A stretch of 64,000 bases of DNA, from NCBI GenBank assembly GCA_000320605.2, contig KB445822.1, positions 62,001 to 126,000 on the forward strand, read 5' to 3'. The notes beneath the pieces are model-generated. The model had not been told where the DNA came from and ran no database searches. It was given only the letters and a program-made list of their open reading frames with translations. The translations under genes were made by a program, and so were the position numbers. The DNA is from Gelatoporia subvermispora B. Taxonomy: Eukaryota; Basidiomycota; Agaricomycetes; Polyporales; Gelatoporiaceae. This document shows positions 21,601 through 33,006 of this stretch, one piece after another (position 1 is the first letter of the stretch; each line of letters opens with the position of its first letter).

Positions 21601-23929
21601 ATGGAGCGTCCTACAGCAGAAAGAGGGATATCTGACACTCCTACTCTTGTTGGTGAGGAGGTCGCTCCTACAAACGTTTGGGCCCCAGTGAGTATGCGTA
21701 TCGCCTTGCGTAATCAACCGGCTGCTGAAGATATCACTTTCAGGCTGGACACGATTCTGACAACGACATCGCAAGATGTAAATGCCCGTCTGACCACGTT
21801 AGTCGGAACTGCGTATGTAAAGTGCAACAGGATAAGGCGCTAAAAACGTGGATGGAGACTGCGGAGAAGAGTGCAAAAGAGGGCTGGACAGAGTGTTCGC
21901 GACGGCTCCAGGAGCATGATCAGCAGACAGTTGGCGCATGGAAAGAGGAGATAGATTCACTACTCGTATTTGTCAGTACCGTCCAGTCCTAGTTCTGGTA
22001 ATGAACGGTTACTGATGCGTGCACACTATACAGGCGGGTCTGTTCTCAGCTGTACTCACGGCATTCAATGTCGGATTGTATACCTCGCTGAATCCAGACC
22101 CTGGCGTCGACTTAACGAATCGCATCCTCCTGCAAATATCCTCCCAGCTCAGCAACCTCTCAGTATCTGACAACACCATCCGATCGACCTCATTCGCCCA
22201 GTCCCCTCACCTCGAGCCGACGGCCTCGAGTATCTGGATCAACGCCATGTGGTTCTCCAGTCTCGTGTGCAGTCTGGCATCGGCCACGATCGGCATCCTC
22301 GCCAGGCAATGGCTCAACTACTTCCTCAGCAGCAAGGCATCATCGCAGCCGGATAAGAGCGCATACATACACTGCTTGCGCTACGACAGGGGCCTCATTG
22401 CCTGGCGTGTTCCGGAGATACTCAGCCTACTACCCATCCTCCTTCTAGCCGCACTGGTACTTTTCCTTATCGGGCTCATTATCCTCCTGTGGACGCTCAA
22501 TGACATTGTGGCCGGCATCACGACCGCGCTCGTCGCCGCGCTCCTTCTTTTCCTTGCTGTCACGACACTTGCGCCGGCGTTCAGCGTGGATTGCCCCTAT
22601 AAATCGCCCCAGGCCCTTCCCGTGTTCTGGGCGGTCCAGAAGTTCAAGGCTTGGTCTGGGGCAGGAGGGTTGGTAGCTTTGATGAAAAGGTTCCGGGAGA
22701 AGTTTGCTCGGATGTGGGTCGGGATCCGGGCCCGATTGCATAGGCTCCGATCACAAATGCTGGGGTGGTTTAGGGCGGTTCCTACGGCTAGGCCCTCAGT
22801 CGACGATATGCTCTCGGATGTCGAGAAGGCCGGAGGCGTAGAGGAGCCCGGTCTGCGGGATCGCTATCCAAGACGGAAGAGAAGAGTGTCCTTCGTTGAG
22901 AATCCAAGGAAGGCCGGGCCGTTCAGCAGCTGGATTATGCAGGAACAGGCAGTCGTCACGGACAACAAGAACGAGCTAGTGGATGCCGAGCTGAAGCGCT
23001 GGCTCGCCGTCAACGTTCTGTCATGCGCCGACGCGTACCTGCGGGACGACTCATTCCTCGATTCTGTCATTAAGCCTTGTATCATGGATCCGGCAACCAA
23101 GACATCCACGACGATTGAGACTCTCCGCGTCCTCGTCCAGCACAATCGGACCCAGTCTGTGCGGGCGGGGACCTCGCTCGCCGTCCTCGCGGTTGATCTC
23201 ATCCAGAAGATCCTCAGGAACCCCAACTCGGACGATGTAAACACATTCGTCGGGTATTTCGGGGATCATATCATCGAATACGCGGGAAAGGACACATGGG
23301 AACGAGCGGCAGTGTACTTCGCAAGACTCATGTGCGACCATTCCGGAAGATACGGAAATGCGAGCATTAACGCGACGCCTATAGTCCAGCTGCTCACCGA
23401 CCTCGCGCTCTCCAAATGGACAGAGGGCGTAGCACTCTCCGTAGAGAGGCAGGATTGCGAAGCTATGGATGGTCTGCATCACAGTGAGTCAGTTCAAAAT
23501 TCCAATCCGGCAGCGCTCTCACCGTGCGTGATGTCAGATGTTGAGTACCTGTTGAACCATATACCAAACTTCATGCCGGCGCCGGGGCGTACTGGGGAGG
23601 AGATTGAGCAAGCGCTCGGCCTGTCTTTCACCACGTTGATCCTCACAACGCTTGTCAACAGAAATTGCTATGAGAGACATCTCCGCGACGGTGTTCACTC
23701 ACTGAAGGGACGGCTATGGAAATATGTGACCTCGAATGAACCAAACGAGGTCTCGGACAGGAAGTTCGGGCCGAAGGGTATCCGGCCGCTGCTTTTTTGG
23801 GCTGTAGCCAGGATCACTAGGTACTGCGGCGATGAGGAGTTGACAGACTGGCTGAAGGGGAACGTGAAGGGCAATCTGCAGGCGGATGATGTTGAGCGAT
23901 GCCTAACTTACGCCAAACATCTCCCATAG
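21601..23929 (+). CDS. DUF6535 domain membrane protein, copy 2
   Basis: This is a second DUF6535 gene in the window, on the opposite strand to copy 1. Exons are 21601-21687, 21744-21971 and 22034-23929, in phase, giving 736 residues. The DUF6535 core runs from WKEEIDSLLVF through AGLFSAVLTAFNVGLYTSL, INAMWFSSLVCSLASATIGI, LARQWLNYFLS and IHCLRYDRGLIAWRVPEIL, then two membrane helices (LVLFLIGLIILLWTLNDIV and ITTALVAALLLFLAVTTLA) and CPYKSPQALPVFW. The C-terminal half is soluble and shares scattered motifs with copy 1 (NVLSCADAYLRDDSFL and CVMSD). The exon boundary between LLVF and AGLF is at the same place as in copy 1. Function is unknown. The first 60 or so residues are unconserved, so the exact start is the least certain part. 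Confidence 0.87.
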
Positions 23930-24816
23930 ATTGTAGTCATACTGGTTCGCTGAAGAAACCGGCTGTCCGAGTATTGTGCAGCATGTAACATATCATGCAC
24001 TTCGAGCAGGAGCGATATCGCACTTGATAGCATTCACAGTTTCAGGTCCTGGGACACCTGACACCATCGCCACGACGCTATGACCTTCGGGGACAGACAC
24101 AAGTTCCTCTGTTACGGAGTCCGACGGACAGGTCACGCAACACGACGCAGATGGATGCCTGAGGGGCTCAGGGCCATAGAAAAAGACGGATTGCTTCAGT
24201 CGTTGTAAATTGCAACCGCGAGAGCAGGAATAAGGCAGAGTGTCATAGCAATATCTCGTCAGACTTTCGACCGCACCTGTGAGGCTCAAAAGCGGCCCAG
24301 AATCCCGATGATGCGCAGCGCCCATTAGACGTAACTTTCCCTCTACTTGTCATGTTTGACTACCCAGGACAACCGATCTGCCTCCTCCACAAATGCTGCC
24401 CTATACTGTCTTGCGTTAAGATGTATGAGTGCGACGTCGTGCAGCACAAGTGGACAAAGTCTTTGTCCCAGCCTGGGGTATGGGGTCGCCAAGAGCTAAG
24501 ACTTTCATTACCGGGAAATGTCGACCGTTGAACATCACTAGTATGAGCTCACAAAGTTCTGCAGCCCCCACCAGCCAGCATAGAAAAGGTAAAGCACGAA
24601 AAGAGGATATGCTGATCAACGCGGGATCATCGGGCGAGAAACAAAGTCCGCGAGCCCACTGCCGACAAAATACGCGTTGCTATGCGAGACCTTGCGAGCG
24701 TCGAGCTCCGTCGAGCTCATGTACCTTTCTTTGCACGCCGCTGCCCGTCGCCCCGCCCCTCCTTGACGACGCTGTCCCACTCATTCGTTTACATTCTGAC
24801 GGACTAAATTGCGAAG
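23930..24816. other. Intergenic region, no supported gene
   Basis: Short frames exist on both strands (for example minus 23993-24325) without domain similarity. It includes the promoter of the DUF6534 gene. Confidence 0.45.
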
Positions 24817-26943
24817 ATGATTGCGCTTTCCGGACGGCCGCCTTCTCCGACTCCCATAGCCACCGGCGTGAGCGTCAGAAAGATCATCGTCTCTGCCGAT
24901 GTCAGCGTCGACGGAACACTCGGCGCGATGCTTATTGGCTATGCTGTAATGCTCTTGTACGTACGCATGCTCCTCCGATATTTGTGGTTCGTTCTGAACC
25001 ATCATGATGAAGCCTGTGGGGACTTGTGCAGGCGCAGGTAGCCCTGTACTTCCGCCGGAGTTTCAAGGACTCGCTCAAACTTAGGAGCGTCGTCTTAACC
25101 TTATGGTGGGGTCTGCCGCAACACAAAAATGTTATATCGCCCTTGTTTGACTGTCTGCTAGGTTCCTAGACGCATTACACACCGGCCTTGTCACAGTAAG
25201 CTTGTGGCGATATCTGGTCACATCACATAGCGAACTGGAGAAGATCTTTGACCCGATCTGGTGTGTCTTTCGACATGTTCTGTTGCAAGCAAAGCACTGA
25301 CGCGTATATATGCAGGTCAATAGGGGTAAGCACCACGATCTCATTGGAGAGATCCCTAACCCAAACATTTACGTTCCGTAGGCCCAGGTGTATGTAACCG
25401 TATGTCAGCCAAATGTGTTAGAAAGTTTTGGCTCTAAATTAGTTCGTTCTCCTCAGGTCACGAACAACTTAATTGTTCGGAAGTGCGTATGATCCGTCGA
25501 AGGCGTGGGATTATGCTGATCACCTGTTTTGCAGCGTATTCGCGCATCGGATATGGAGATGTGAGTCGTAAGGCTGTTCTTTGTCCGTTAGGTGGCTACA
25601 ACTGTTACCGCAGTGAATGGCGGCCGCCTCGCAGTGCCCATATTCATTGTGAGTGGATATATGCGCCTCTGGATGTAACAGACTCTGAATAGCATCGCTA
25701 CAGTGCTTTCTCTCCTTTCTAATACTTGGTATGCTTCACCGTTCATGTTGACTCAATCTTGCTAAGAGCGGCTGGCGCATAGCAATGGGTTGTGGTGAGT
25801 CCCCCGGTCTAGGTAGAGGAGAACATGGTGATAGTTATCGTCCATATAGTATATGGAACTGAAGGGTATGTTCGCAGTGAGTATGTTCATTATGTACGTT
25901 CTCATGTTCTTTTAGAGTCCTTGCAGTTTCGTGGCTTGAGGCACATGTCCTTGATGTGAGAGTTTCCCCTGTATGTCTGCAACAATCAAAGCTCACAGTA
26001 GCCGAACAGTGGAGTGCCTACGCAGGCTATGCGACAGAGTTTCTTGCGGACGTGACCATCGTAATATCGATGACTTGCCTGCTGAGCAGGTTACGATGCG
26101 GGGTCCCGGCGTGCGCCTTTCACCCCTTTAGCATCTGAATTTGGAACCTGACACAGGCGATCGACCCGATATAGCTCTGACACAATGCTGCAAAAGGTCA
26201 TAATGTATATTATCAATACTGGACTCTTGACATCGTGCGCGATTTCCTCCGATTGCTTCGTGTCTCCGCTTTGTCTCATCTAGCGCCCGTAGGTTGTGTG
26301 TCGCGGCAGGACTCATCTGTGTGGGTCTCCTCAGTATCCTGCACCTACGCATGTTAATCCGTCCATTATGTTCCTAGTTTGTTGCGGCGCCCCGCTCCTT
26401 CGCCTTCCTCTCCTTCTACGTTATTCTTACAAAATGTACGTCTACGCTGTACTTCTGTTCTATGTCCGGTCGCGGGCGCTGACCGATTGCCGCCCTCGCT
26501 CAGTATATGTTAACTCCCTTCTCGGAGCACTCAACGCCCGTAGATTACTAGAAGCGTCAAGACGCAACGATTCCAGCATACCCGTACTCACCACACAGAT
26601 TGCCATAATCCCCGGGCCGGAAGACGGCGACGACTCAAATAGCTACCTCGACCGCGCCGCCGAAAGGGCACGCGGGCGGCCATGGGACCGCAGCTCTAAT
26701 GCTTCTGCGACACGCATCTCCACGAGTCTGCGGTGGAGCGCGAGCCGGCGCTCGCTGATGTGCTCGCGCCCGTGCTCGCCCACACGACAGCGCTCGCCAT
26801 CACGCTCACGCTCACGAACACGCTCGCTTACATTAGTAATCCCAGCTGTACACTCTTTTCCGTCAGTATACCCGCCACGGAGGGTGATGTCCTTCGATGA
26901 GGTACGTTTAGATCGACTCCTTTGTTACTGGTCAGGTGGTTGA
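24817..26943 (+). CDS. DUF6534 multi-pass membrane protein with many very short exons
   Basis: This belongs to the agaricomycete DUF6534 family of predicted seven-helix membrane proteins of unknown function. The beginning of the gene can be followed in phase through 24817-24960, 25032-25105, 25162-25260, 25316-25325 (10 nt), 25382-25399, 25457-25482, 25535-25560, 25614-25648 and 25704-25728. Family landmarks are TLGAMLIGYAVMLLYAQVAL, YFRRSFKDSLKL, DALHTGLVTVSLWRYLV, NNLIVRNVFAHRIWRL and AVPIFICFLSFLI. After several exons I cannot place exactly come INTGLLTS (near 26215) and LTKLYVNSLLGALNARR across a splice near 26510. The C-terminal tail is Ser/Arg-rich and likely cytosolic. The end at 26943 is provisional, because an intron may precede it. 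The family assignment is good; the full exon set needs transcript data. Confidence 0.75.
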
Positions 26944-29291
26944 CGACGCGGCTGCGTGCTTTTGCCTAGCCACGAACGATGACCTTGGCGATGTGTTAGT
27001 CGTCTGGAAAACCCTGGAATCACCGTTTTGTTTCCATTAGTTGCCCGGTGAGGTTGCATTCTTAGCTCACGCTTCGCTTCCACACCTGACCCAATGCGAG
27101 TTTCCCAGTGGTTCGTAGAAGTACAATCAGAAGTCAATGTAGCATTATGCACGTCCGCACTGGAATCCACGTCGTTGCTGGACTATCCATCTATTTTCAC
27201 AGAATACACAGCTTCGCTCGTCATCCTCGGGGCTTCCTCTTAATTGTACGGCTCGAGCGGCGCAACGTTCCCAAATAGGAGTTTGCCGTTTGATTTAACT
27301 CCGCATTTATGCTGGGTGATCATCACGATTCTGGACGTATGATTGATTGCTCCAAAGCGATACAGATTCAACAAATCCGGTGGCAGCGTAGTAGTCATTT
27401 GCGATACATCGGAATGGTCTTCTGCGAAGTTGCTTCCCCCGTGCAGGGACCACACTTGTCACAATACAGAAAAGTTTCTACTCCCCCGATGATCTGGAAC
27501 ACATCGTGATCAGCTAGCCCGTCAATTCGCGTCTTGACATGGTGCTGTAGGAGGCTGAGAGCATGAGTTTTCACATGCCCAGACCGGTATTACACTTCGG
27601 GACCGCTATCTGTGTACACGGTGATCTTCGATCATACAAGAAATCGGGATATGTTGTCAATAGCCAGGCATATTGATCTTTCAGCTCATCAATCGCAACT
27701 CACAGCGTGTATGCGATAAAAACCCCCGCTAATCAAACCGTGGATTGCACCGCGAGTCAGCTCGCCTACAGCTCAGCATTTCAGAACACCAGTCGCTTTT
27801 TTTGTACCAGATGAACAACCCAATTTTAGTTGTTTGCATTCATCGAACTTGCGGTCCGCATCCTCCGTAGTCAGACTAGGCGATGGTTCCGATCACGACG
27901 ATATTGGTTTGGAATATGCCAATGCCATGCAAAACCATGTAGAGCATTAATCCGTCAGTGACAAGACAACATTCACTTGTTAGTGAGCCAACGCAATGTG
28001 TGACATAGCTTTCGTTCTGCGGCGGCGACGGGGGGAATACATGACTCCAATCCTCAATGTCGGCAACGTTTTGTGAGACAAGTATTAGTCACTCTCAGTT
28101 CTGAGCGTTGAATCATCCGGATCTCTCGCACAGTACTATCCGTTAGGTTATATGGCCCATACTCTGCAGCTGTTCTGATGCGGGAATTTGCCATTAGGGC
28201 GACGATTACCCTGGCTTCAAACTGCGTGAGGTCGTCGGTCATACGCTCTATTAGCACAATCTCTTGACGTCTATATCTGATGCGGTAGCATGACATTGGA
28301 TACGGATGTCCATGAAGGTACCTAGCTCAATTCACATGTGAGCCAACATGTGTTGCAGTAATCTGATATTATCCCGCATTCGAATTACTTGCAGGGTGCT
28401 CCGAAAGATCTGTGATATCACCAAGCGAGCTGCAGTCAACTGCGAGAGGGGCGTCGATACCGTTGGAGTATTTGGGCGGTATTTGGGCGGAAGGATGGAC
28501 GCGCCCTGACAAAGCTGGGCCTCTAAATCGCCAGTCCAGCAGAGATCGGCATGGCTAGAACATGATGCATGATGTTGGTGTGACAAGATCGTGAGAAGAG
28601 CTACAGAGGGTAGAGTCAGAATTATGCCAAAATGAGCACAGACTCTTGGCATATCGCAGAAGATGATCACATCTATCCAACGGAATGAGCTACGCATGTT
28701 ATAGCCTCAATAGGCCGCTACAGCCACTTTCATACTCCTGACAAAATCTGAACAGCCGCTTGAACGCCAACCCTGAAACCGGTCCATCGGTATGAAAGCA
28801 GCTGTGGCGCGCGGGCGCACGCATGGGCGAAGTACTTCGAGAGCGCTCTCGTCGCCCGCCATCGGGTGGTATTCGGCACAAGTCTGGTTGTGTAATTTCA
28901 AAATACTGCGAGTGAGCGATTTCGCGCGCGAGGGGCGGGAATCATGATACTATTTTGCCTACCTTTCGCCATCTTCACTTATCTGCGTGGCGCTGAAGTC
29001 ATGTGAAATGCCTCAAGAGGAGGTAAATTACAGTTGCATCATCATCATGGGGTCTATATACGGCGCGCTCCGAGCTCTCATTGCTATCTGGGAACATTTT
29101 AGCAAGGCGATGCGGCAGCGCCACACGAACCAGTCAATGTGTGCACCAGTGACTGATGATACCAAGCTGTGATTTGTATGGCTGGTATGCCCTTGATGCT
29201 CAAGGTTTAGACGACTATAAATGCACCTGGCCCGATGTCCAACCGTAGTCAGTGGGGCCCGTCACTTGCCTGTTACCTTTCTTTTGAAAAT
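26944..29291. other. Gene-poor region of 2.3 kb
   Basis: I find no gene I can support. Minus-strand frames at 28332-28697 and 28054-28296 are open but carry no domain I recognise. The first has a hydrophobic N-terminal stretch (IILTLPSVALLTIL) and could be a remnant of a membrane protein. No repeat or RNA gene is evident. Confidence 0.45.
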
Positions 29292-31093
29292 ATGTCGTCA
29301 TTAGTAGGCTCGGTTGCTGACCAAATTGTCAGCTTCATCAACTCCTTGTGAGTCACAATGACATACCATGGCATCCCTGATCTAACATAATGTTGTCTTG
29401 CGCTCTCTCAAGCATGATTAGTGGCTACACCAGTATGGCAGGGGCTGGTGCGCCATATACGAATTCTAGGCATTACAGTCATGTCACACTCTAATCCACA
29501 GCTATTCTGTTTTACGACATAATCTCCACTATTCCTGAAGAAGTTCATTTCTTATGGGGACAAAAAAGAACCAGCACCATCGTTATATTTCACATGAATC
29601 GGTGGTTGACTGGGACGTATATGGTGCTTATCGTCGCCTCACAGTGTTTGACTTCATGGACAATTCCTGTGAGTGTTTTCCCTTTGTCTGACATAGCTCC
29701 AATTGACGTAGAATGTCTCAAGAGGTCAGACCTCTGCTTTCCATTGAACAATAGTTCCGAATTATCAGCTAAACTCCAGGCTATCAGCTGTGTCACACTA
29801 AATTACACAACCTGTACGATTGCATTATGCATATACACAATTTGGGCAGGTGGGGCAGAGCCACAGATGATTTGGATTGCAACTGACGGTTCTCGATAGC
29901 ATTCTCAGCAATTCGTGTCTATGCGCTTACCGGGGGCAACCGATTGCTATCGCTTGTTGTCGCATTGCTGAATCTGGTTTCCGTTGGCACAAACGCGGTC
30001 AGTTCAAACAATTTCAACATTACTGAGTTTGTTAACCACTGCGCACTTTGCGTAGTATTACTATTTTCACAGTAACGATTGGCAGCTCTCCACTTTCCCA
30101 TTGATCGGGAGACAATGCGTAGATTACGTGTACATATCGGTAGCGACGAATCTCAGGTCCGCACAAGTCCAACCTCATATGACCCACGACTTATAACTCT
30201 TGTTTATATTAGCTGTACGTTCATTTTGCTGTGTTATGATTCGCTTACATTGTCCCAGTGGTTATCAGCACTCGAGTATGCGCTATAGTGGCGGATATTA
30301 TCGTTCTACTTGTCACCTGGTAGAAGACATGGGTCACAGTGCAGTTAGCACACGAACATAATGTTAAGACACCGCTCATGACTATGCTTCTACGAGACGG
30401 TGAGCGGTATAAGACATCACTCTATCTGATAATACCTCATGCAAACACACGCTAGGTACATTGTACTTCTTGTCTGTGCCGTCGTCAGTGATTTCGCCAT
30501 ATGCTGAACAGAGTGCACAGGGCTTTGCTGTCTTTGAACGTGCTGGATATTCTTGGGTGGACGACCAATGTATGTGTCTAATAATTGCCCATCCACACAT
30601 TGCTAAACCAGGGCAAACCTGTAGGTGTTCGATAACACTGGAGCATTCATCATTCCGTTAGTATGGAGGTCCTTCTGTCTCCCAAAGCTGACTGCTCGCA
30701 TTCAGCCTATCTTCGATCATTATCACCCACTTCCTGCTAAATCTCCGTCAGCTCACCTGCGAGTCAGGAGACGAAATTTTCGGCCCGTCCCTCATGAGAG
30801 ATGGTGCATCTACTTCGGTTCGTTCGCACACTTTAACTTTGCAATTCGGCTCCTTCGTTGGCAACATGGGCGAGTCGCTTGTCTTCGACCTCAACAGCGA
30901 CGACACCGACTTGGCCTGGGAGGAAGTTGACACGCAACACGACGAGCATCTGCTCACTAGCGCCGATATCATTTTCACGTCCAGCTCACAGAATGTCGCT
31001 TCCAACAACAACGGCGATTCCTCGTTTGGACGGGCTGTGGAGGATAAAGAATCATCTTGTGGCGCAATCGCAGCCACCGAGCTTACTGTTTAG
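29292..31093 (+). CDS. DUF6533 multi-pass membrane protein A
   Basis: This is a member of the agaricomycete DUF6533 family of predicted seven-helix membrane proteins. The start is MSSLVGSVADQIVSF at 29292, with a donor GTGAGT after FINSL. The DUF6533 domain is clear at about 29505-29660: LFYDIISTIPEEVHFLWG and HMNRWLTGTYMVLIV. Later segments, split by short introns, are AIRVYALTGGNRLLSLVV (near 29905), VVISTRVCAIVADIIVLLVT (near 30260), VKTPLMTMLLRDG (near 30380), LLSLNVLDILGWTTN (near 30530) and SSIIITHFLLNLRQLT (near 30720). The last exon encodes a soluble tail with FGSFVGNMGESLV and many acidic and serine residues, ending at 31093. Not every splice site is fixed. Function and ligand are unknown; the seven-helix layout suggests a receptor-like role, but that is inference. 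Confidence 0.78.
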
Positions 31094-33006
31094 CTTACAT
31101 TGATCCCATATCTCGAGCCGGGTTTGAGCTTGTTATCCACGCCACTGCACGAAGTTATCTAACCAGTTACATCGCTGTTATAGCTTCTTTGATATATTCC
31201 GAGAGCCCAGTGTCTTCTACGTGCCAATGTTGCATTATTGGCAATGTTCGTTCTTACGAAATGCAGACACGCTCAGATTGTAGACCATCATCTAGGGGCC
31301 GTTCATTGTATATATTGACGGAGAGTCGTTTCTCTGCACATGTCCACAAATAGCACGGGCATATCCTGACCTGAGTGGGTGAACGCAAGTGCTCGTCCCT
31401 CCAACTTTGATATAACAATTGCCTTTCCAGGGTGATATGGGCCTAGCGGCACGCAATTCATTTCCGAAGAATCACAGTTCACACCTCGAGGCGTTCACAA
31501 AGGGATGCTCGGAAGAAATTGTGTGATCAGATATGCTCGTTTTCGGTAGCGTGAGCACGGAGAACCCTTCGCCCTGGGCCGACGCGTCGACGATATATGA
31601 TCGAGCCTGACGCACCCGGGCGACAAGCACTTACGATCGCAGGAATGTACCTCTCTCCTACGTTCATGTTCGTCAGCGGAAGTCTCTGTCCATATTCTTA
31701 TCAATCGCATTGCGAACTGTAATAACTGCGAAAGCAGCAAGATTCGTTCGCAGCACCGCGTATAATATGAACATCATCGGCAGTTCGTCATGATGACAGC
31801 TGTCGGAGCTCACCCAAGGGATGTAAGGTGAGTATATGCGCCTGGAAAAGCCAATCTCGAGTCAACTCTGCGTTCGAAAGCGAAGCAATTCTCTAATGCC
31901 ACTTTATTTGCAACGGCAGAAATCAGTCTTTGTCGAGGGGCCCATAGCCCCTATTTGCACCCACCGTAGGTATCAGTTTGCAGTCTAGTTCACCACACCC
32001 GACTGCAATTTTATCGAAAACCTGGGTCGCGTCATTCATTGGAACGCAGCGCTGACAGGCGTGCTGTGTACAGGTCGAAGCCAAGAGCATACTGACATAC
32101 TGCTCGAGCGCTCAAGCGTTACTGGGGCAAGTGTTCTTACATGTCGTATGCTGTTTATTTACGTGACGTTCCGCGATATCTAACAAATTCCTTGATTCTA
32201 GATGTTCTCCCGGTACTGCCTGTTGTACCGCTTGAAATCGGCCTTGCGCTAACGCTCGACGAGCTTCCTGGGAGCTCAACTTTCGCAACACCGGCACCGA
32301 ATAATCGCGTGGATACGGTGGATCCAGTGAAGATTACCGGCCATTTAGCACCCAGGTCAAGTAATCGGGCATCAGAAGTAAGCTTGCATCATCGTGTAAG
32401 CATGACTTTGCGATCCATGCGATTCCCATTTTACCAATACCCAGGGCAGCAGGCGCTATATCGACATGGAAACGCGAGCCCGGGAAAAATCCCCAAGAAA
32501 TACCTTTATCATTGACCACCACCACCGGGCTCGCCGCCTCCTTCGACGACCACGTTCATTACCGCCACTCCTTATTTCTCTGAACTATCATCTTCTAGCG
32601 GACCGCAACAGTTTCAAGTCGACGCACGGACTCGGGCCACGCGGAAGCAAATCGCGTGCGAGAACGCGTGGCAGCCGGCGCCTGGCTACCGGCTATAAGA
32701 GGCGGGTCCATATTTGGTGAGTGTTGAGATTGGACGCGGTTGAGCGCCGTCCCTTGCTCGCCAACACGAGGCCCACCGTCATCGTCCACGAGGCCCTCGC
32801 GTTCAACGCCTCAGAGCAGCGGCACCTCGAGCATCGCGTTCCCGCTCATCGTGCGTTCCCGCGCTGCCCACTGGTCGACCACGACGACCCCCGCGAGACC
32901 ACATCTTATCTCCTCCCTATAACGCTACCAAACCTCCTACGAACGCTGTGCTCGCGATATTATATTGACAGTAACAGACTTGCATGACTTTTACTAATAG
33001 ACGGAT
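31094..33006. other. Intergenic region, no supported gene
   Basis: This is a 1.9-kb stretch with only short frames. From about 32500 the base composition becomes GC- and arginine-codon-rich, as in the neighbouring gene, but I could not connect this to its first exon with confidence. Confidence 0.45.
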
